Below are positions 43,771-56,200 of a DNA stretch of 64,000 nucleotides, one piece after another (position 1 is the stretch's first letter; each line of letters starts with the position of its first letter). The position numbers and the translations under genes are program-made. The notes under the pieces are model-generated. The model did no database searches, had not been told where the DNA came from, and saw nothing but the letters and a program-made list of their open reading frames with translations. The DNA is taken from positions 15,420,098 to 15,484,097 of the forward strand of contig NC_135550.1 of NCBI RefSeq assembly GCF_964340395.1, given 5' to 3'. This stretch comes from Glandiceps talaboti (taxonomy: Eukaryota; Hemichordata; Enteropneusta; Spengelidae).

Positions 43771-46700
43771 ACATCGTGATTATAGTTTTCTTCAGAATCT
43801 TCTATTTTTTTAAATCTTAAGATATCTAAAACGTCAAAATAATCCATTTTTATATGACATGTATATTATTCATGTTATTGGCTGGGCATGGGGGCTGATT
43901 TAGTTTAGAGAGAGGCGGGAAAAAAAGGTATAGAACGATCGAGTGTATCGGAGAATGACAGGAGAGAGAAGAGGAATACCTCCTGCAACATGTAGTCTAG
44001 ATTGATATAAGATACTGGCATGAGATTGTAAGCTGTTTAATGAGAAGAATGGCGAACATGACGTCCATTCGTACGCTCATCTCTTCATGTTTACTATTAA
44101 TAGCAACTCGTTATTGCGCTATAACAAAGACTTATTTATGAATTTATGTCATATTACTAAAACAGTACTTATACTATATATATCATAATAGTAAAACTGT
44201 GTTGATGAAACCATCCTTTTAAATATTGTGTGTTCTTACTTAACTCACTAACTTACAACTACACACATTGTCTGAATGTTACTATAGGTTTCATGTTTTC
44301 GTAATCGGCACTACGTGTGTTTGCAAAGATTATAAAGCCTAATAAAGATTATACACATATATTGAACCCGTAAGATATCAAGTTATTATGCGTATATATA
44401 TAAATATATAAGTGTCTTGCTGGAGAGAACTTCTATATTTGGCGAGGGAATATTTACTTTCCAGGCGACATTTTGGGACTAATTCAGATTTTTTTGTTCA
44501 GTAGCATGCTTTTATTAGCATTTATTATACATAGATTCTCAGTTAAACAGAGATTGCAACGTTTCGTCTCATTTGTGTAAGCAGCCGCTTGCATGATGAT
44601 CTAGTATCCCGCTCAATTTTATATGGTTGGTTCCGTTCTTTCAAATTCCAAACTTGTTTGGATAGCTCTGTGCTGTACTGGAGCCTCTTATGAGTAGATG
44701 TATCATGGGAGATAGTGGACACAGATTAAATAAAAGGTTTTTATTATTACTCCTAAAGTATTCTATTCTACAACATGGAGTAGTAGTGGATGTTAACAAA
44801 GCTTGACTTGTGTATGGTCTGTTCTCGGGTGTACTGACATTTGAAATGATGACAACAACCGTTATGGGCCAAAATAACCAACGGCCTGAATATGCCACTA
44901 TTTTGTACTATCTATCTATTTGTACTTTAATGTCTATTTACTGTACGCATCATTCTGTACCTATCCTAACTAATCGCCCCTCCATGTATACAACATATTT
45001 CAAGACGAAAAATGTACGTGTGGAAGTGACTCCGTTTTCCCAACATTACCTGTAATTGGTACGAACACAATGAACTGATGAATGACCTCAGCCATGATTC
45101 GTCAATCTTTATATGTCTGTCGCCATGTCTTCTGATTATATAAGGTATGTATTTCCAACAATAAATTCGTCAGTTTGCGTCTTTCTTTTCTATTGAAGTT
45201 GACGCGTGTACTTATTTTTCCCCTGGTGTCTGTGTGATAATGGGAATATGGTAATATGTCATTACAAACGTTATTTTAAGGAAAAACTATAAATCGTGGA
45301 TCTATCAATTTAAAACTGAGACATTGGTAAACGTTTTAAAGACATCATATTCTATTTGAAATATCGAGATATCAAGCTTTCAAACTAGAGCAAAGATAAA
45401 ATCCTTAGCAGTTGTAGTTGATGGCAGGGGTGCTATATTTAGTACTTAGTGACAATAACTGACCATAGAAATGTTGCAAGGATCAAAAATCACATTGAAT
45501 ATTGATTTCACGTTCACTAGTTCACTGTCATGTGCAAATGTTGTGTGGCATAATCTATTACATCATTAAAAAATAAGCAAAATATGTTGTATACTATAGA
45601 CTGTTGAACGCACATGAGCATAGCGCCACCAAGTTTTCCAAATACGAATGTTTTATGTAAATTAGGCAGGGGATTGTCACAAACGTATCACCAGCATTGT
45701 TATGCTTCATTCGTTTAAGTTTGAGCACGACACAAATCGAACTAACATTGTCACATTTCATCGTGTGGCTTGACAAAATCTTACTATATTTTCTTTTTGC
45801 GACATACCATAGTCTTATGAATACGAGCTCTCATACCATTTCATCACAAAGTACTATATGATAGCACTTTGAGGTAATATGAAAGAGCGCCACCATGCAT
45901 CGAACAAACAGTTGTTTGCATAACAAAAATAAAATTTCAGATGTAAACAAATATCACAATTGTGATGGGATTTGCCAACCACGAGTTGAATTATTGGCAG
46001 AGTTGATAAGCAATTTAACGGTGAAGTAATGCTTCAGGACGCCTTTCAAATCTCACAATTAAGATATCAGTAACCAAGTGTATGAATGACAATCTCCTTC
46101 CTAATTTGCATTAAAAACTTTCGTATTCGGAACTATTGGTGGTGCTATTCCAATTTGCTTTCAACAACGACATATATATTTTGCTTACTCTTTCTTTGGT
46201 GCATGGCGCCAATAGATTACATCACACAAAATTAGCATATTACGGAGTACATGAAGTCAAAATCAATATTCATTTCAATTTGTTGCTGACAAAACGTGTT
46301 CACAATTTTGTCATGAGGAAAAGGGTTAACAAATTTACTGTTATAATATATAGTTATAAGAAAAAAACTGTAACCATAATTTCTGAGTTTTGTTGAGTCA
46401 AATTATATGAATAGTTTGATTTGCTCGCCACAAACATTGCGAAATAGTTGCGCAACTATTTTCTTACTTGGACCCCCAACAAACATTCCTTTCATGTTGC
46501 CGGTCGATATTCCTAATTGTATTGATGACTTGGCGGAAATCGATGACTTGCCTTCCTTTTAAATTGAGAATGAAAAGCGCCCCATATACCATGATCCCGT
46601 TAGCTTATCGATTTCTTAAACGTTTAGTAGATGTTTAACAAATAATGTAAAGGATTCTGCACAAATGCGAGTACAAGTAGGTACCCAAGGATTTCTAAAG

Positions 46701-47569
46701 AAAAAATAGACACAAAACTAACGGAGGATGTGCATTCTTGATAAGATCATAAAATAAGACATTTTAAGGCCGTTGACATTGGAATTGTGACTAGCGAAAG
46801 TGTCATGGCGACAGAGAAATAAAACTTTGCTGGAAGTAACTCTAACTGGCACGATCAATTAAGATCTATTGTTTTAAGTAGAAGGGTCGGCATTGATATT
46901 TGCATACCGGGAAATCAATAGTCAATGTCAGAATCCTAAACTCCACGGTAGACTAGGAGGCACGCTTACTTAAATTTGAAAGCTTTCAGCAATATTGTAA
47001 ATGTGCTGACAGAGTTCTAGAAAGTTTGCCATACTGTGAGTGGATTATCTTCTATGGTTTTGATTGAACGGAATGTATTTTCATCCTCGGAGATAACAAA
47101 GATGTCTCCTTTATCCTGAATTTACGAGAAGGTGAGTGAAAAGGTGTTCATGATTATTTATGTTCAAATTTGCTGATGTCACCTGTTGTGAATTACCTTT
47201 AGCTATACAATTAGCTCACGCCATCTTGTCTTATACATGTAGATGTGTGTACATGTTACCTTCTACTAAGTAAATACCTTCTAGACAATAAAATATAGTT
47301 TTCTCCGTCCTGATAGGCTGCACTAAATTGTAACTTTGTAAAAACTAAATCGTTACCCGAAGTACAATTGAGATTATGCATGTTCGGAGTTCACAGCTTG
47401 TTCGGAGTTTATAGTTATATTTTGTCACGTGGTCACAATTAAACCGTTCCTGGGTACAAAATCTCGATAAATGAGAGTATACTCTGTGTGAAAGTGATGC
47501 AACTAAACAAGGCTTGAAAGATGCCTCGACACGACTTGCACATCTCGTTTTGGCTTTGAATTTAGTATG

Positions 47570-49145
47570 TTCAACTATATCATGTCTTGTATTTACAATC
47601 AAAACCTAGTCACTGAACGTCGCCTGGTTCGACAAAAATCTTAATAACATTTCTACAATTCACCGTCTGGTTTGACGAAAATCTTGATAAAAATATTACA
47701 ACATTTTCTGTGCATGTGATTTAGATATCTTAGCAGTTTGTTGTTATACGTTAAATTAGTACACGATGGTCTGCTACGGCAACGGCATTTAACAATGAGA
47801 ATATGTAGCGACGTCACAGGTAGATTTATATAGAACCAGACGAAGATTATACCTTGTAGCAAACGACAGTAATAAAGATTTTTATCTAGTTAGACGATGA
47901 AATATAGCAATAATAGTAAAATATTTGTTAAGTCAGATATTGAAATGTAGCAATGTTTAAGAGATATTTGCCAAGAAGCAAGACGATGAAATGTAGCAAT
48001 GTTAGTAAGACATTTGTTAAAATGTAGCAATGTTGTTACTAACAAACTAAAATGGCTATAGAATGTCAATTAGGCCGCACGATGTATTTAACGTCTCACA
48101 CGACTTTTTTTGTTACACAATTACATACAACAAAATACAGACACTGATATCGCACAAGCATATGATAAATTGTCTGTCACTGTGAAAACAAATCAACATC
48201 ATTGTCTGATGAAACAAGGAAGATTCAGACACAAGCCTTTTTATTTGTGTTCAAAGTGAGATACAATGTAACGTCAGTACCTGTATTTTGTTGGTGTAGT
48301 TCGTAATAAAAATGTATTGTGTGAGATGTAAAAAAAAACATCATACCGCCTAGTCGAGACTCTATAGTCTTTCTGGTTTGGCAGTAAGATATTTTTGAGT
48401 CAGACGATGAAATGTGGTTCTGTCAAGCCAGATGATGAAATGTAGCAGTGTTAATAAAATGTTTGCCACTCTACATGATGAAATGTAGCAGTGTTAGTAA
48501 GATATTTATCAAGTCAGACGATGAACTGTGGCAGTATTTACTAAGGTTTTTATCGTCAGTTAGACGATGAAATGTAGCAAAGTTAGAAAGATATTTGTCA
48601 ATCCAGATGATAAAATGTACCAATGTCAGTAAGATATTTGCCAATCCAGATGATAAAATGTACCAATGTCAGTAAGATATTTGCCAATCCAGATGATAAA
48701 ATGTACCAATGTCAGTAAGATATTTGTCAATCCAGATGATAAAATGTACCAATGTCAGTAAGATATTTGCCAATCCAGATGATAAAATGTACCAATGTCA
48801 GTAAGATATTTGTCAATCCAGATGATAAAATGTATCAATGTCAGTAAGATATTTGCCAATCCAGATGATAAAATGTACCAATGTCAGTAAGATATTTGCC
48901 AATCCAGATAATGAAATGTAGCAAAGTTAGAAAGATATTTTCAATCCAGATAATGAAATGTAGCAATGTTAGTAAGATATTTTCAATCCAGATAACGAAG
49001 TGTAGCAATGTTGGTAAGGTATGTTTAAGTCACTGGCAGACGATGAAATATAGCAATGTTAGTGAGATATTTGTCAAATTGAATCCAGACCATGAAATGT
49101 GGCAATATTAGTGAGGTATTCGTTGAACCAGGTGCTCAATTTTAG
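47570..49145. repeat. 43-bp minisatellite array, with a regular core at 48566-48909
   Basis: Degenerate units of the type gatgaaatgtagcaatgtta followed by gtaagatatttgtcaagtcagac span the region. From 48566 eight consecutive units of exactly 43 bp are nearly identical, starting at 48566, 48609, 48652, 48695, 48738, 48781, 48824 and 48867. They differ mainly by TTGCC or TTGTC at one site. Scattered units of the same family occur near 3900, 9300 and 50050. The open frame at 48881-49111 is a product of the repeat. Confidence 0.92.
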
Positions 49146-49625
49146 GTGAAATGAGTTCAATCGTACGATAAGTCTTCTTTATATAACTAAATCAGCTAAG
49201 TTGATAACTATAGATCAAACCAACCGATTCAAAGCGCAAACGACCTTGGTATCGGACCGCACGCCTTGTGACAGTCGGTAGGGTGTGGAGTGAACGGACC
49301 ATCCATAATCTATGTTAGAGAGGATAGGATAGACATTTAACTTTAAATTTCAATCACTATTTTGGATTACACTTTTCTAAATGTCGAGAGTTCACCTATA
49401 GTATTTATACTGTTCATCCTCTCACTTGTTCATGGATGGTTGAAAACCTTTCTTATACTAAGTGAATAACAAAATACTACCCTTTAACGATGTCGCATAT
49501 TGGTCCAAATACAATACTGTTATTATTATTACTACAGGCATTAGTTTATTGGGTTTACAATGATACGTATTGTACAGCGCGCCCCATGTTAGTGTTTACT
49601 GACTCTGGTTGATACAACCACGCAG

Positions 49626-49856
49626 AAACCAATGAGAAACTGCACATGCTAGAAGACTGAAGCATTTTGTCTCTAAATGAAATGAACTAATGCACAATAC
49701 ATGCAGACATCAAATGTAGACATCAAAACAGTGGCACCCGCGTGTCTCTGTTTACTGGCACTACGTTTAAATGGTTTAGTTTATTTAGAGAAACTGCAGC
49801 AAGAAATTTCGACCTTGCTATCTTAAAGTGTAGAATGTGTAGTTTCGTATTGGTTT
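49626..49856. mobile_element. MITE-like element, copy 2
   Basis: The ends are an imperfect inverted repeat: aaccaatgagaaactgcaca at the left and, in complement, tagaatgtgtagtttcgtat followed by tggttt at the right. Inside, gcagacatcaaaacagtggc matches the copy at 13898-14120. Length about 230 bp, no coding capacity. Confidence 0.6.
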
Positions 49857-51495
49857 CTCCGTTTTGTTGTATCAAACTGAGCCAGTGAACGCTAACATGA
49901 AACGGGCTGTATATTTTCTTTGAGCACGATATCATTATTTTAGAACATTTTTAATATAATACCTATAGATGGTTTGACGATGAACCTCTAAGATAATGGA
50001 ATTTTACACATATAAATTATGGCAATGTCAGTGGGAATTTTTGTCGGGTCAGGCAATGTTAGTAATTTGTGTCGATGCAGACAATACAATGTTGTAGTGT
50101 CAGAGAGACTTTTGCAGAGTAAGACGACGCCATTGTCGGGTGAAATAGTTTTAATTGCATCATTATACTACGTAAAGAGGAAGCCATTTCGATTAATCGT
50201 GCTAAAGAATGAGTATTGTCATCTGACGTTGCGATCAACTCATTCCTTCGATCTTTCTTTAGTCTAGATGAATACGTGTTTTTTTGGTGATGAACTCGAC
50301 GTATGACAGTGCACGGTGAAAAGGCAAACCGCAAATTTACCAAGGAGATGTTCAGTTGATTTTATATACATTTCACTCAAATCTTTAAGATTTGAAACAC
50401 ACCAAATCTTGGCTCCGTGAGAAGACTTACACAAGTATATTGATTAGTTTAATTATTTACGTCCTGTTGCTGACACTCAACGTACTTAAGATTGATTGCC
50501 CGATCTATTGTATGAACTGGATTACATAGTAACTGTTCAAGAAAATCGTGTCTCTCCTTTTCGAATTGAACTCAAATTATATAGCTAACAAAACCATAAT
50601 GACGTACTCTATGAAAACGGGTTTATGGTATGTAAATCTCAATATGATTCCTATCTCAAAGTTGATCTTTAAGGGGGACATGACTTCTGCCTAAGCCAAT
50701 TATAACCAAGTCGAATCAATTTACCCAAATCGATACTGAGCCCAAGACGATATAATAAAAGCATGGCATTGACGTGAATCGGCAATATTCAAGTCCTTGA
50801 TCAAATAAATTTTGAAATTCTATGTATATTTGTTTTACTCCCATCCTATATTGCTCAATTTTGAATTAATGACAAATGTTCTATTTTATTTACTGTGGAA
50901 ATGAGATGGGTTTAGGGGAATCAATAATGTAACACGATGTTTCTTTGGTTATAGTAACCTTCATGAACCAAAAATACAGACACTGGTAGTACACACATAT
51001 GAAATGACACATTTCTTCTTGTACTTTGGATAAGTGTCTGTGATGTTTCACTCCTTAGAAATGAACTAACATATATTGTGTTTATTCATGGTATAATCAG
51101 TGTCCGTATCTAGTCTATTAAAGTCAAAACAAATTTCTGGTTGGAGACATAAGAAAAATATTGTTCTTTATAATTGATTCGTCCGTCGTAATAACATGCC
51201 CCAAATAGAACGATATCCCGGCAAATATATAACGGTGTGTTTGCATACAACATGGCATTAATTACTAAACACGGGCTCTCTATTCTAAAAGTCACTTAAT
51301 TAGAATCCATACATTGATATTTCTTATGAATAATACTAGTAACCCCGAGTTAGCAGGTAACCGTCGATATGTTTGATAATGGAAGTTTGTAATGTGTAGC
51401 AGAGATATATCTTTACATAATAAAGCCACAGTAATATATGAACTGTGCTAATGTTTATAAACCATCAATACGGTATTTTACTTCTCTTCTCTCAG

Positions 51496-51559
51496 ATGAC
51501 CTGGTTACCAGTAATAACATTGCTAATTGGTATAAGTACGTTTGTTGATGGATCTACAG
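51496..51559 (+). CDS. Gene C exon 1: signal peptide
   Basis: MTWLPVITLLIGISTFVDG is a typical signal sequence with a likely cut after VDG. Donor gtaagt in phase 1, matching gene B exon 1. The tctctcag immediately before the ATG looks like an acceptor. Confidence 0.75.
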
Positions 51560-53166
51560 GTAAGTATCCCATAGTATTTTGAGATGCGAAAGTTTGTAAT
51601 ACATTTACCAATAATTTATTTTACTGTTATTGTTACTTTTAAGAAGAACATTGTAAACGCAATGTAGATTTCAGATAGTTTTTGTTTTTGTTTTTCAAAA
51701 TGTTGAAGAACTTTTACTCTAACTTGCAGCCTCTCTAGATCGAAATACCAATTATCCATGAGAAAAGAAAAGTCACTGTGTGCATATTTCTGGTAGAAAG
51801 CATCACAGCCAATATTTTACAGACGTGAGCAATGTATATGTCTGTTGGTTCGTTCAACCGTGTTAGTGTCTTGCCTTTATGGCCACATTTGTATTTAGTA
51901 TTTCAGTATAAGTTTGTATATATTCATTTCCTTAAAGACCGATACTGTAACACTAAATTGTAAAACCCTGAGAGATAAATAGTAATATGATAACGAATAT
52001 TTTGCCTGACTTTAAATACAGTTATCGACTACGCCGATGAATGGTCAGGATGTTCAGCCTACGAATACGACTGTGATGGTGATGACTGTATATTTTCTTT
52101 GGTGTTCTGTGACGACTCTGATACAGCTTGCAGTACAGACACGTCTTCGATAGAAGACTGCTCGGCAGGTAATTATATAGCTATATATCAGCACAATATA
52201 TAATTATGGCCAACCAACCTTGTACGTATTCATTATATTGTTATCTCGGTTACCCCCTCGTCACCCTCCACTTGACTCTTCCTAACGAATTCCTTGATCT
52301 GTCTCTTACTTATAGAAAAGAAACTGGTAGCCCCCGATACGTGGGATGCCTGTGAGGGCGAGGAGTACACCTTTGGCAGTACAGGTGACTTTGTAACTTC
52401 AGCTGTATTCTGTGCTGCTAGTCAATGCAGTAGTAATACATTTACAGAATTGGAGGAGACAGATTGTACTGAAGGTAATAAATGTAATAATATCTAATCT
52501 TAATGCATTTCTGTACGTCAGTTGTGGACAGCTATATGTGTGTAAGCATTACGATTGTAATAATGTACTATCAAACAAGCAAAATACAAACACTGATGGT
52601 ACATTTAGACACACACGCAGATAATGCACAGTTTTATCTTGTCTAATCTGTCTGTGCATATGTGGCCATGGTGATGATTAGTTGTTTCGCGATAGGATAA
52701 AATACATCATTCAAATATGAGTGCGTGCGACCAATTTCTATTTTGTCTATGCAAGTCACGATAAACAATGTTGTGGGAGGAATGAAAAAAACATCATGCT
52801 GTACTAAATCATTCTCAACCTATCTCGTTTTGCACAGTAACAATATCAACAAATGGCGTCGACACTGTTATGCTCCTGAAAACATTATGAAAGTGTCAAA
52901 TATTTGTTATAGGTAATAATAAATTTGACGACGTCAATATGTAGTAATACGAAAAACTATGGCCGATTTTCAAGTAGTTAGTTTAACCAATCTTGGCGTT
53001 GTTTTCTTTCAGCAATCTGTGCCTACTATGACTTTCAATGTGGAGATGGTAGTTGTATTATGGCTATGAAGTACTGTGATGGCACCGTTGATTGCGGTGA
53101 CAGCGCAGATGAACCTTCAAGTTGCTCATCAGGTAGGTGATTAACCAAAATACCATGTTCGAACTT

Positions 53167-53224
<58 letters not shown>

Positions 53225-56200
53225 GGTTTTATAAATAGATTTTGTTTCACCAGTAACATTGTATTTTGACTATTCTCTGTTCCACCGGGGATGAAAGGAC
53301 CACATTTAAATGTCATAACTGAAAATAAATTAAAATTACTATGAACTATCTATACTGTGAGTTGAGCTTACTAATAGATGATTGACCAAATAACCTCGAT
53401 AGAACACATAGCTGAGTGTATCACAAGCATCCCTTTTTTAATCACTAACTCAATACAGATGATTTAAATGGTGAGAAAATTAAACTATTTTATTGCTTGA
53501 CATGAATCGTTTCCTCTGAATTCCAGACTTGTACGCCAACTGCGATGGCATATCTACCTCTTGTGCGGATGTCCTACAATATGCGGACGCCGCATATCCA
53601 AATCCTTTGGTTCTCACTCAAACGGAGGCCGAAGTCTATCTAGATGAAGCAAAGAAGGCATCATATTTCAACACTTCGGATGACACTTCGTTTTTCGTCT
53701 GCAGTTTGGTATCACCGTATTGCTTCACGGATTCGTCCAGTCAACAGCAAGTGTACCATCCCTGTCGTGCTGTATGTGAACGAGTGCTACTACAGAGCAA
53801 TGAATCAAGTGGTGCATACAACGTCTCAACCCTAGACTGTTCTGTCTACGAGTATGACGACTGTGTCAACTATGATTCAAGTAATTATGATATCACTTCC
53901 TATATTCATTATTAGCAATGACATTTTCAGCTCATATAGTTAGTTTAGAGAAAGCAAATCCCAAAATTTTGCAGGTATTTAATTTCATCAATATCATTAG
54001 GGGACAAGTCCTCCGACGTTTACTGCCTCTTGTCTGGTACACCCCTGAAGATACCAAGGAGACTTTCTCGGAAATTTGGGATTAGCTTTAGAAAGATTCA
54101 TTGACTGTCATAGAAACTGATTTTTTTTTACAAACAAGAACCCATGGTACATGCTCGCTACATTCATATTCCAGTAGTATGTAAAGTACTATGTACTGGT
54201 TGATTCATTTTAATGCCCAGTATGTAACATCTGGTGATGATAGATATACAACATCAGGCGGTATACCACTGAATTTTGAGAATCCATCATCAAATTCTGA
54301 GAAAGGCATAATACTTACAGTTAGCTAAAAACATGTATTGATATTTATTGATACCTATGAACTTGTTTCAGGTTGCGGGGAAACTGTTGAGCTTTCTGCC
54401 GACGACAAATACACTGTGTATTCTCCAAGTTATCCCAGTCAATACGAAAGTGATGAATATTGTACTTGGTATGTGTCTACATCTTCTGAAAACTACCTGG
54501 CCATCCTGTTTAGAAACCTCGACCTAGACACCAATGACGAGATAAGAATAGGAGAAGGAATAAATCGCTTTGATTCCACCTCTGAGTTGGTTACTGCATC
54601 GAACTCCAATTCCCCGGTAGATCAAAACACAGCCGTACAGGAAATGTGGATAGAGTGGGACAGTCACTCTCAAAGTATAGGAGGAGACTGGCAGGTGATA
54701 GTTCATGGTAAGCTGTGATTATGTACATAATGCTTAATTCATTTTCATTTTGAAAATATCACATATACACCTCACACATACACGTTAATCTTTTCAACAA
54801 AAATATTTCAACAGTTTTGAAAATATATCAGTGGATGTGCCATCAATATATGAGCTAAATATCGCTTGTGATGTGATGTGCCGTTGGGATTGGCGTTAGA
54901 GGTATCGAGTTCTTTAGAGAATAATCGCTATATTGTCAAAGTGATCAGGAAGCACAATCAAGTGAGACGTAATTAACATATTGTCATATTGTGAATTTAC
55001 AAGCTTTTTTTTTTACCTTTGACTGTTTCCATTTTCATTCCTTAAACCCTAATACTTTCATTTCAGCTCTTGAATGTGGTGGATATTACACCCTCGCAGA
55101 TGCAAGTATAACAACATTCAATTCTCCGGAATTTCCCGGGAGAAATAATGCTGACTGTGAGTGGCACCTGATTACGGAAGAAGCAGACAGACACATCGTT
55201 TTAACATTTCAAAACTTTAGTTCCTGGCCAGAAGATATACTTTATGTTGGTGAAGGGTTCTCTTTTGACACGTCAAACCAAACCTTCAATCATTCAAGCA
55301 ACGATACTCTACCATTAGATTGGACTTCAAATGGCAATCAGATCTGGATACGTTGGACTACGTCATCACTGTCTGACCCTACCACTGGATGGCAGTTCAC
55401 TGTTGAAGGTAAGTGATTAACAGAATCATTATAAATGCACGTATATTTGCATAATGTAATAATAAGAGGTATTGAAAATTCAAGTACTTTTAGTTCAAGT
55501 TAGGACAAGATACCGCGTGGTTTTTTTTTGCTGTATGTGAAAAGAATCAGCCCGTATACTGAGCCCGAGAGCTCCACCACGATTTCCGAGGAAGAAAAAG
55601 GATTTGGACAGGAAATTGTTATCAAGGCAAAACGACTCCTCGGTGCATTGCGAATGGCAATATGTAAAAGTATACTGCAGACATCATGCAGCTCGTCGCC
55701 GTCCGGTATGATCGAGGAGTACTGAGAAACAATTTCATTTATGTGGATGAGCCCTCACTGGCCTTGTTGCATGATGTCTGAGGGCACTCCATCATGGCAC
55801 ACCTTCCTCCAGACTATACGAGGCGACACAGAGTAAGAGTACATGAGAGAATTCATGGCCTAACACTTTTGTATTGAGCGTCCCGATTGCAACCCTGAAA
55901 ACATGTGTGGGACATACTTGGCACGAAAGTGGACAGGTTCTGATAACGAATTTGGGGGCAACATCACTATTGATGACATTTGGAAGTTGATTACCGTGCG
56001 TTAGGGCATGACATATGTCACACAAAAGCACAAGTTTGGCGCACTTGGCACTGAAATGCCGGGATCTGTCCATACACAAATTCTTTTTAGAGCCATCTTT
56101 GCCTTCACAAAGGATTGGCTTATCTTTGGTGTTTATACCATTTGTTTTAAAATAATCTTATTAGGTTTACCGAAACTTATATGTAGACAATGAACACTAT

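Larger units (their letters stand above)
43771..51490. other. Intergenic region before gene C
   Basis: No exon recognised on either strand. The left part (43771-47500) is unremarkable AT-rich sequence. From about 47570 to 50130 it holds units of a 43-bp minisatellite family and a MITE-like element. The promoter and 5' UTR exon of gene C should lie near the right end. Confidence 0.6.

Noticed and set aside
48881-49111. Open frame with repeated FSIQIMKCSNV-type peptide
   Set aside because: It is the minisatellite read in one frame; the 43-bp unit is not a multiple of three and the frame exists only where units vary in length.
47570-49145. CRISPR-like array
   Set aside because: Units are contiguous tandem repeats without unique spacers, in a clearly eukaryotic intron-containing genome.
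55792-56079. Minus-strand Cys-rich open frame in the gene C intron
   Set aside because: It overlaps the transposase relic, whose plus-strand reading gives recognisable family motifs; the minus frame has none.
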